This document shows, in pieces, positions 18,291 through 25,992 of a stretch of DNA of 37,118 nucleotides. The first letter of the stretch is position 1. Every line of letters starts with the position of its first letter. The DNA is from Saprospiraceae bacterium. GTDB lineage: Bacteria > Bacteroidota > Bacteroidia > Chitinophagales > Saprospiraceae. The stretch is from contig JAIBCG010000027.1 of the NCBI GenBank assembly GCA_019694295.1, positions 1 through 37,118 on the forward strand. The letters run 5' to 3'. The notes below the pieces were generated by a model. The model saw only the letters and a program-made list of their open reading frames with translations, did no database searches and had not been told where the DNA came from. The translations under genes were made by a program, and so were the position numbers.

Positions 18291-18408
18291 AGCTTTTAGC
18301 TGTCATTTTTATAAATGGAAAGAAGGTTTTAAGACAATAATTCACATATTTTATTATTTCTTTTTCTTTTGGGCTATTGAAAGTTTGATATCGCCTTGGT
18401 TACTTCTA

Positions 18409-18562
18409 AGCCCAAAAACGCATCAGACACTTTGCTTCAATAAATATTACTTCAAATCCATTCCAAAAACTCAAAAACCATGGTTCACTTTGATTTTATT
18501 ACTTAAGCACGAATTATTTACACGAATCATTATCGTTTAATTCCTATTGAGACAGCTGGGTT
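18409..18562 (+). repeat. MITE-like intergenic repeat, copy A (degenerate ends)
   Basis: A ~154-bp AT-rich segment homologous over its length to copy B at 34166-34320. The core 18447-18489 matches 34206-34248 at 38 of 43 positions, including CTCAAAAACCAT and GTTCACT. A second shared block reads AATCATTaTCGTTTA, and the right end is CTGGGTT in both. Its left end AGCCCA and right end CTGGGTT form only a decayed inverted repeat. In this copy the centre is the perfect palindrome AACCATGGTT. There is no ORF inside. Confidence 0.75.
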
Positions 18563-18687
18563 TAAAATTTTTACCTTGATAAATCGTTAAATTTTTAATA
18601 AACCAGGCATGGCTGGAATTATAATTTTTTGAAAAATGTATTTTTATTACTTATTTTGTTGTGTGTAAATAATCCACAAAGCCAAAA

Positions 18688-20379
18688 ATGAATCTGCCGG
18701 GCATGAATTTTTATTTCAAATCAATCATTGTACTTATTACTTCCTTGTTTTTATTAGAGCAGGTGCAGGCCCAATGTCTGTCTGGCGACTGTAAGAACGG
18801 CAAGGGCATTTACTTGTTTCCGAGTGGTGCTAAGTATATCGGCTTTTTCAAAAATGGTGAATGTCATGGTATTGGTGTTTGTTATTTTACGGATGGGAGT
18901 AAATATCAGGGCAACTGGAAGAACAGGTTCCCGGAGGGCCATGGTATAAAGACTTATTCTGACGGTACGGTCAGAAACGGTTACTGGAAAAAAGGACGAC
19001 CGGTTGATGAAAATGGTAACCTTGTAGAAGAAATATATATACAGAAGGAAAGCAAAAACGACGGAACCGACATTCAGGCAGGGTGCCTTACAGGCAATTG
19101 CATAAGCGGAGATGGTGTTATGACCTATGTTGACGGCAGTAAGTACGAGGGGCAGTTTAGTAAGGGGAAAATCACCGGCTTTGGAACCTGGTATTATCCT
19201 AATGGTGAAAAATATGTCGGCAATTTCAGCAATGGATTGCCTACAGGCAAAGGAACACTCTATAAGCAAAATGGTACTCAACTCAGCGGTAGTTGGCGTG
19301 ACGGCGAATATATAGGCGAAATAAAAGAACCTGCCGCTAAAACAGGCTGCATCAGTGGCAATTGCCAAAACGGGCGTGGTGTGTTTTTGGATGAAGATAC
19401 CGGAAATGCTTACGAAGGACAATTCGTAAATAAGCTCTTCAATGGCACCGGAATAATGAAATATGCCAATGGCGACATCTATAACGGACAGTGGAAGGAT
19501 GGTAAATACTATGGTAATGGCAAGCTGACACGCAAGGATGGAACTTCAGTAGAAGGCAATTGGATTGACGGCGAATTTAATCCTCTGATAGTAGCTTATG
19601 GCGATCAAGGTTCTGAACCAGGTGCTAATGCCCCAAAACTCAATCCCGGAATGTTTCACAGTTCAAGAGTGTGGGCAGTAGTAGTCGGCATCTCGCAATA
19701 CAGCCACATGCCGGTGTTGAGGTATTCAGACGATGATGCCTACAAAATGTATGCTTTCCTAAAGAGCCCGGATGGTGGCAGCATCCCTGACGAAAGGATC
19801 AAACTCCTTATTGATGAAGATGCAACCAAGGCCAACATTCGCAAATCGTTGAAGGAAATGCTCGAAAATGCCGGCCCCGATGATGTTGTTATGTTCTATT
19901 TTGCCGGCCACGGCCTCAAAGGCTCTTTTCTACCTATTGATTTCGATGGGTATAATTTTAAACTCACCCACGAAGAATTTAATGAAATCATGAAAAATTC
20001 TCGTGCCAGGCTCAATCTTTGTGTCATAGATGCCTGCCATAGCGGAGGTCTTGCTGCCGACAACAGCATATCGCCCGAACTGATGATGGGTGCCTATTAT
20101 GACAGACTCACCGGCGACGGACAACATACAGCCATCTTGCTTTCATCAAAATCTGAGGAAACCTCGCTCGAATCAAAAGGCCTTCGACAAGGTGTGTTTT
20201 CTCATTTTTTACTGCGTGGGTTAAAAGGTGAAGCAGACCTTAACAAAGATAGTGTAGTAACCATCAAAGAACTTTTTGAATATGTATCACTCAATGTAAA
20301 GGAATATACAGAAGACAAACAGACACCTGAAATAAAAGGAGAATTTGATGCACAGATGCCTGTAGTGTTTAAAAAGTGA
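18688..20379 (+). CDS. Secreted MORN-repeat caspase-like (peptidase C14) protein
   Basis: 563 residues with a signal peptide (about 1-27, SIIVLITSLFLLEQVQA). The N-terminal half has three similar modules, each opening with C-x-x-G-x-C (Cys30/35, 133/138, 221/226; CLSGDC, CLTGNC, CISGNC). Each continues with MORN repeats of the form Y.G.w.nG...G.G. The C-terminal half (about 325-563) is a caspase-fold peptidase. It has SSRVWAVVVGISQY, YSDDDA, the catalytic His408 in YFAGHG and Cys450 in IDACHSGG. Near the end, DLNKDSVVTIKE (517-528) matches an EF-hand calcium loop. Metacaspase-like enzymes usually cleave after Arg or Lys and often need calcium; here that is inference. It is convergent with the thioesterase (13-bp gap). 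A second in-frame ATG at 18703 could also serve as start. Confidence 0.93.
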   Translation: MNLPGMNFYFKSIIVLITSLFLLEQVQAQCLSGDCKNGKGIYLFPSGAKYIGFFKNGECHGIGVCYFTDGSKYQGNWKNRFPEGHGIKTYSDGTVRNGYWKKGRPVDENGNLVEEIYIQKESKNDGTDIQAGCLTGNCISGDGVMTYVDGSKYEGQFSKGKITGFGTWYYPNGEKYVGNFSNGLPTGKGTLYKQNGTQLSGSWRDGEYIGEIKEPAAKTGCISGNCQNGRGVFLDEDTGNAYEGQFVNKLFNGTGIMKYANGDIYNGQWKDGKYYGNGKLTRKDGTSVEGNWIDGEFNPLIVAYGDQGSEPGANAPKLNPGMFHSSRVWAVVVGISQYSHMPVLRYSDDDAYKMYAFLKSPDGGSIPDERIKLLIDEDATKANIRKSLKEMLENAGPDDVVMFYFAGHGLKGSFLPIDFDGYNFKLTHEEFNEIMKNSRARLNLCVIDACHSGGLAADNSISPELMMGAYYDRLTGDGQHTAILLSSKSEETSLESKGLRQGVFSHFLLRGLKGEADLNKDSVVTIKELFEYVSLNVKEYTEDKQTPEIKGEFDAQMPVVFKK

Positions 20380-20392
20380 TTTTCACTTGTTT

Positions 20393-20878
20393 TTACTCAT
20401 CATCTTGCTGTGAGAGTTGGCGTTCTTTCCTTACAGCAGCCATCCGGAAATGTTTTTCATCCTCCTTGGTTTGTATCACTAATGGTTCGATGTTTCGCTT
20501 TTTTGCATGCTCGTCGATGGCTACGAAGGTAAAATATGCTTTGGCAAGTGACTTCGGTGTATGGTTGAAAGGATTCCGAACACTGGCATCGACCAATATT
20601 TCCATAGAGGTAGAAAATGCACGTGTCACTCTGGCTTTTATAGTAAGAATATCACCTATTTTAGCTGAATTATAAAAACGTACATTGTCTATGGAGGCTG
20701 TCACACAGATACCGTCGGCATGAGTCTGTGCACATACGGCTGCTGCAATATCCATCCATTGCACAAGCCTTCCGCCCTGTAATATTTCCATTGGGTTGGT
20801 ATCATTCGGGCATACTACTTCAGTCTTTATTGTCTCCGAATAAGCCGGAGTCTTGATTGTTTTTTGAGGATCTGCCAT
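20393..20878 (-). CDS. Acyl-CoA thioesterase (hot-dog fold, YciA/BACH type)
   Basis: 161 residues. The hot-dog motif is intact: NDTNPMEILQGGRLVQWMDIAAAVCAQTHA, with the GG.l..wmD helix that holds the catalytic acid, followed by VTASIDNVRFYNSAKIGDILTIKARV. The family hydrolyses medium- to long-chain acyl-CoA to free fatty acid and CoA in the cytoplasm. A C-terminal tail rich in Lys, Arg and Glu (VIQTKEDEKHFRMAAVRKER) is typical for Bacteroidota members as far as I recall. It is monocistronic, converging with the caspase gene and divergent from the tyrosine phenol-lyase-like gene. Confidence 0.9.
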   Translation of the reverse strand: MADPQKTIKTPAYSETIKTEVVCPNDTNPMEILQGGRLVQWMDIAAAVCAQTHADGICVTASIDNVRFYNSAKIGDILTIKARVTRAFSTSMEILVDASVRNPFNHTPKSLAKAYFTFVAIDEHAKKRNIEPLVIQTKEDEKHFRMAAVRKERQLSQQDDE

Positions 20879-20897
20879 ACTTTTTTGTTGAATATAA

Positions 20898-22409
<1,512 letters not shown>

Positions 22410-22434
22410 TTGATAACAACAGACATAATATAAA

Positions 22435-22478
22435 AGACCGACAGCGAATCAATTTGATCCGTATGTCGGTCTGTTTTT
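22435..22478 (+). terminator. Rho-independent terminator after the tyrosine phenol-lyase-like gene
   Basis: Nine-bp perfect stem AGACCGACA (22435-22443) / TGTCGGTCT (22464-22472). ATCAA/TTGAT can extend it internally. A T run follows to 22478. It lies 25 bases after the stop codon. Confidence 0.85.
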
Positions 22479-22542
22479 ATGAAAATATTAGGGTTATAAA
22501 AGTGATTAAGGTTTGTAAGAATTTACTTACTCTGTTTTTTCG

Positions 22543-23211
22543 TCAGAATGGTTCTTTGACTATTGATTCTTCTGTGATACCCAGGCTTGCCAGGCTTTTC
22601 TCTACGGCATCCATCATAGGCGGTGGTCCGCACAGGTAGAAGTATTTTGTGTTGTCGCCGGCGTATTTCTTGATGATATCGGCTGTAATATAACCGTGTT
22701 CGTGTGCTTCGGTTTTTTCGTCAGAAAGCACATTGATGTAATGGCTGCCAAGTTGTCGTTCGAAGCGTTCTTTGTTAAAAATATCTTTGGTTGATTTGTT
22801 GGCAAACAGAAGTTTGTTGTTTCCGATTTTGTTTTCCTTCTCAAGCTGGTTAATGATGGCAATAAACGGAGTAATACCTGCACCACCTGCTATAAAAACA
22901 CCTTCGCCTTTGTAGTGGATATCTCCAAAAACATCGCCTATCAAGAGTTCGTCGCCGGCCTGCATAGACTGCAGCTGATTGGTAACACCATTGTGTGACG
23001 GATAAGTCTTGATGTTGAATTCAATAAAATCATCTTCAGGTTGTGAAGTAAAGGTGAATGCCCGTAGTTCTTCTTCCCATCCCGGTTTATTGACAGAGAC
23101 ATCTACTGCCTGCCCTGGAGTGTAACTCAGGCCTTCAGGTTTGTCGGCTACTATTTTCAGAACATCATGTGTCAGGTGCTCTATCGATTTTATTTTTACT
23201 GCTTGTGCCAT
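22543..23211 (-). CDS. FAD-binding ferredoxin/flavodoxin-NAD(P) reductase-type oxidoreductase
   Basis: 222 residues. The N-terminal FAD domain (about 1-100) has RAFTFTS (50-56) in place of the classical RxYS motif. The C-terminal NAD(P) domain begins FIAGGAGITPFIAI (about 107-120) and ends with the pyridine-nucleotide motif YLCGPPPMMDAV (about 192-203). There is no fused 2Fe-2S, globin or molybdenum domain, so the electron acceptor must be a separate protein. The C-terminus (EESIVKEPF) lacks the aromatic stacking residue placement of plant-type ferredoxin reductases, so I keep the name general. It follows folE by 9 bases in an operon led by a sigma factor. Confidence 0.88.
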   Translation of the reverse strand: MAQAVKIKSIEHLTHDVLKIVADKPEGLSYTPGQAVDVSVNKPGWEEELRAFTFTSQPEDDFIEFNIKTYPSHNGVTNQLQSMQAGDELLIGDVFGDIHYKGEGVFIAGGAGITPFIAIINQLEKENKIGNNKLLFANKSTKDIFNKERFERQLGSHYINVLSDEKTEAHEHGYITADIIKKYAGDNTKYFYLCGPPPMMDAVEKSLASLGITEESIVKEPF

Positions 23212-23220
23212 GATTTTGTA

Positions 23221-23859
23221 CTATTTTATGTATGTTAAAAATTCCTGTTGTAGCGCTTTGTTTTCAAACTGACCCATATAACATGAAGTAGTAGTCATGC
23301 TGTTGGTGTCATGAATGCCCCTTGATGCTACACAAAGGTGATCAGCTTCAATGACGACAGCTACATCATCGTGTTGTAGTATTTCTTTCATTGCTTCTGC
23401 TATCTGCATGGTCAGGCGTTCCTGTACCTGTGGTCGTTTGCCGTAATACTGTACCAGACGGTTTATTTTCGAAAGCCCGATCACTTTATCGCCGGGTATG
23501 TAAGCCACGTGAACCTTGCCGATGATGGGCACAAAGTGGTGTTCACAGTTGGAATAAAGCGTTATGTCTTTTTCTACCAGCATGCGGTGGTATCCGTACT
23601 TATTTTCAAACAAACTGATAGACGGTTTGTTTTTTGGGTCGAGGCCACTGAATGATTCTTTTACGAACATTTTTGCTACTCTCTTCGGCGTATCTTTCAG
23701 AGAATCGTCTGTAAGGTCCAGGCCGAGTGCATCCATTATTTCGGCAAAATGATATTGAATCTTGCTTATTTTTTCTGATTCTGATAATTGATTAGCAATC
23801 GCTTTTATCGGCGAAACTGACTGTGGGGAAGTTTTATTATTTAGCATCGTCTTTTGCAT
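23221..23859 (-). CDS. folE: GTP cyclohydrolase I (type IA)
   Basis: 212 residues. It catalyses GTP to 7,8-dihydroneopterin triphosphate plus formate, the first step of tetrahydrofolate (and pterin) synthesis. Zinc ligands Cys105 and His108 (YSNCEHHFVPIIGKVHVAY) and Cys176 (DHLCVASRGI) are in place. The substrate-binding signatures GLSKINRLV and RPQVQERLTMQIA are intact, and the end SCYMGQFEN is typical. The N-terminal 30 residues are variable and low in complexity. It sits 15 bases after an ECF sigma gene and 9 bases before a flavin reductase gene, so the three are probably co-transcribed. Confidence 0.97.
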   Translation of the reverse strand: MQKTMLNNKTSPQSVSPIKAIANQLSESEKISKIQYHFAEIMDALGLDLTDDSLKDTPKRVAKMFVKESFSGLDPKNKPSISLFENKYGYHRMLVEKDITLYSNCEHHFVPIIGKVHVAYIPGDKVIGLSKINRLVQYYGKRPQVQERLTMQIAEAMKEILQHDDVAVVIEADHLCVASRGIHDTNSMTTTSCYMGQFENKALQQEFLTYIK

Positions 23860-23874
23860 TTCCTTAGTTTTTTC

Positions 23875-24522
23875 TTAGAGTTTATCAATGATGTTCATTA
23901 CACGGTCAACCATTGCATTACAATACACCAGGTTGAATTCATATAGTTCGGTGGCAGTGTATGACTTTTCGATATGTTGTCGGAGCATTTCTTTCGCCCG
24001 ATTGAGTCGTACTTTTACGTTGGCTTCACTAATCTGGAGGAGTTCTGATGTTTCTGCTACACTCATTTGGTTCATCTCTCTGAGTGTAAACACCATCTTA
24101 TAATCCAATGGGATATTGTCAAGAGCTTGTTCTATGATAGTACCCAGTTCTCTGCTGTGTACGATGGTTGCTGTTTTGTTTTCAGCAGCAGCAAACAATG
24201 GGGTCGAGTGTTCATTAAATTCTTCCATGACTTCTTTTTTAAAACTTGATTTTTCCTTTTTTCGGAAACAATTATTGAGCATAATACGGCTAATCCACGT
24301 CTTGAAATTGGACCGGCCTTCGTATTTGTCGAGGCTTTTGTATGCATCTATATAAGTGTCTTGCATGAGATCTTGGGTATCATCATGACTGTAGTTGTAA
24401 CTCCTTCCTATTTTGTACAGGTAGGGGTTGTACCGTCTTACAATTATTTCATACATTGCCTTTTCACCATTCAATACCTTGCTAATTACATCTGCATCGG
24501 TAAATTTTTCCAGTACATTCAT
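23875..24522 (-). CDS. ECF-type RNA polymerase sigma-70 factor
   Basis: 215 residues. Region 2 (about 20-92) shows the core-binding and -10 recognition pattern RRYNPYLYKIGRSYNYSHD, DTQDLMQDTYIDAYKSL and FKTWISRIMLNNCFR. Region 4 (about 135-185) has the helix-turn-helix DYKMVFTLREMNQMSVAET, then ISEANVKVRLNRAKEML. A tail of about 30 residues (ATELYEFNLVYCNAMVDRVMNIIDKL) extends past region 4. No anti-sigma gene is next to it; folE follows after 15 bases. No consensus promoter was found in the 400-bp upstream spacer. The stimulus and regulon are unknown. Confidence 0.93.
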   Translation of the reverse strand: MNVLEKFTDADVISKVLNGEKAMYEIIVRRYNPYLYKIGRSYNYSHDDTQDLMQDTYIDAYKSLDKYEGRSNFKTWISRIMLNNCFRKKEKSSFKKEVMEEFNEHSTPLFAAAENKTATIVHSRELGTIIEQALDNIPLDYKMVFTLREMNQMSVAETSELLQISEANVKVRLNRAKEMLRQHIEKSYTATELYEFNLVYCNAMVDRVMNIIDKL

Positions 24523-24939
24523 ACATTCTATTTTTTATATAATTTCAACAATTTGCCAAAGGCCTTTAGTCATAAATATTACTTTTCAAATATTGGTTTT
24601 TTTGGTGCGTGTTTAAATTCTCTTCTTATTAAAATGAACCTTTTTCTTTTTGGTTTAATAATTGAAGGAAAAACAATACATCATTGATAAAACCATTTAA
24701 ACCATTGGAGTAACACAATGTAAAATAGGTTACAAATAATATCTGATTTTTTTTAAAAAAGTAAAATCATATAAAACAACATAACGGAAGAATATAGATT
24801 TTCTTCAAAGAAAGGCAAATGATGGAAAATCAAAGTAGGAGAGGGAAATCGGGGGCATAGCCGGTTTTTGGCTTAAATACCGCCCCGTCTGCGCAAGTAA
24901 ACTTTTACAGACAAGGCGGTGAGCGGTTTTAGTGTTTAT
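24523..24939. other. 417-bp intergenic spacer between the sigma-factor operon and a lipoprotein gene
   Basis: Mostly very AT-rich with long A and T runs. The only structure I could make out is the GC-rich hairpin at 24879-24920 near the lipoprotein gene's 3' end. No ORF with coding character, no TAnnTTTG element on either strand and no copy of the MITE-like repeat. Confidence 0.55.
24879..24920 (-). terminator. GC-rich hairpin, probable terminator of the minus-strand lipoprotein gene
   Basis: Outer stem ACCGCC (24879-24884) / GGCGGT (24915-24920), inner stem GTCTG (24887-24891) / CAGAC (24908-24912), separated by a two-by-two internal loop. It lies 20 bases beyond the lipoprotein stop codon. 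The T run on the minus strand is short (TATTT), so the terminator call is tentative. Confidence 0.45.
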
Positions 24940-25608
24940 TTATTTAAATTTGTCGGGAAACTGTAGGGCTACACCTTCAGAAAGCAGATCGGCCAGATGT
25001 AGAAGCTGTGGGTATATCTTATCATAAGCTGCTACGCTTGCTGTGTAGTTGCCTGTAAGTTCGGCTACTGCTTCTTCAAGCGTTAGATCAAGGTGGTCTT
25101 TCATGTGTGATTTCATGTGGTCAAGTGGCCAGTTTTTAGGATTGGCAGTGCTGAGGAAAGTGGCTATCTGGTCACCGTTGGCATACCATCTGGCAGCGGC
25201 ATCGTTCTGGGCAGTTGTATTGCCTGCTTTGGCAGCTGTAAGGATTTCGGCAGCCGTGGTGATGTGTTCTTTTAACAAGGTAGTAAGGGCATCACCTGCT
25301 TCGTTTCCGTAGTATGGTTTGATTGCATTACCTATGTCTTCCTGGTTTTTCAGCAATCGGTTGATAGATTCGTTCAGGCCGGGTGCATTGGTTGCAAAGT
25401 TTACGATTACTTCACGTGTCCAGGATGCATGGTCTGACCATAGTTTTCTCATCGCTGAGTTAAGTGAAGTGTAGGCTGGTGTTTCGAGTGGTGAGGTTTC
25501 TTCTTTTGAGCAAGATTGCATGCTGAATAAAGCCACTAAAAGAAGTGCGAAAATTCCTGTTGAACGGATGATCTGGCTCAAAGACCAGTTTTTAACGGAT
25601 GATTTCAT
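24940..25608 (-). CDS. Predicted surface lipoprotein, helical, unknown function
   Basis: 222 residues. The signal region ALLLVALFSMQSC gives lipidated Cys33, followed by SKEE. Lys-(Asp/Glu)2 just after the Cys is close to the lipoprotein export signal described in Capnocytophaga, so surface exposure is predicted. The mature part is all-helical with conserved-looking motifs: LWSDHASWTREVIVNFA, RLLKNQEDIGNAIKPYYG, DALTTLLKEHITTAAEIL, RWYANGDQIATFLSTANP and MKDHLDLTLEEAVAEL. I recall similar proteins in Bacillus and other soil bacteria with misleading enzyme names; no true function is known to me. Histidines at regular helical positions could bind metal. It is monocistronic. Confidence 0.82.
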   Translation of the reverse strand: MKSSVKNWSLSQIIRSTGIFALLLVALFSMQSCSKEETSPLETPAYTSLNSAMRKLWSDHASWTREVIVNFATNAPGLNESINRLLKNQEDIGNAIKPYYGNEAGDALTTLLKEHITTAAEILTAAKAGNTTAQNDAAARWYANGDQIATFLSTANPKNWPLDHMKSHMKDHLDLTLEEAVAELTGNYTASVAAYDKIYPQLLHLADLLSEGVALQFPDKFK

Positions 25609-25992
25609 TTTGTTGATTTTTTAAATGTTTAAAGAATAAGCTGTTTGATCTTATAGAGTAAATGTCTTTGTGTGAGGTTACAGAAAATCAGTAGTTTGAT
25701 TGAATTATTTTTTTTTATTGTTGAATGATTATTTTCTAATGTATTGATATACAATGATATAGCTCAGTTAATTTATTTTAAGGATTTTCGCCTTTTGCGA
25801 TATTTTGGATTAATTTATCTTTCGAATGATTATTGTGAGCTACTGTTAAGGGAGAAAATGAGTCCGGGCTATCAACGGAATATTGCTTACAGGTAAGAAT
25901 TTTCTCTGTTGCAAAAAAAATTGCAGTAACGAATCTGGTGGAAAAAGAGTCTATTGTATATATTTGACCAACCCACCAAAAACTATGAAAAA
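25609..25992. other. 384-bp divergent intergenic region
   Basis: AT-rich. It holds the -7 element of the T9SS-exported protein (25959-25966) and an inverted repeat TTGCAA (25909-25914) / TTGCA (25921-25925) across an A run, about 35 bases upstream of that element and possibly an operator. No consensus promoter was seen for the minus-strand lipoprotein gene. Confidence 0.55.
25959..25966 (+). promoter_or_regulatory. Bacteroidota -7 promoter element (TATATTTG) of the T9SS-exported protein
   Basis: Exact TAnnTTTG match ending 26 bases before the ATG at 25993. It overlaps the longer in-frame start at 25954, so it supports 25993 as the translation start. No clear -33 box. Confidence 0.55.

Larger units (their letters stand above)
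18260..18687. other. 428-bp divergent intergenic region
   Basis: It holds the -7 element of the minus-strand DUF4920 operon (18283-18290) and the degraded copy of the MITE-like repeat (18409-18562). About 125 bp of AT-rich DNA before the caspase gene contain CTTATTTTG near 18650, a near-match to the -7 consensus. No coding potential was seen. Confidence 0.6.

Noticed and set aside
18754..19422. 222-codon frame antisense to the MORN region
   Set aside because: Shadow of the repetitive MORN coding sequence; no start signals or domain.
18775..19590. MORN-coding tandem similarity considered as a DNA repeat or CRISPR-like array
   Set aside because: The periodicity is at protein level with diverged codons; there are no identical direct repeats with uniform spacers.
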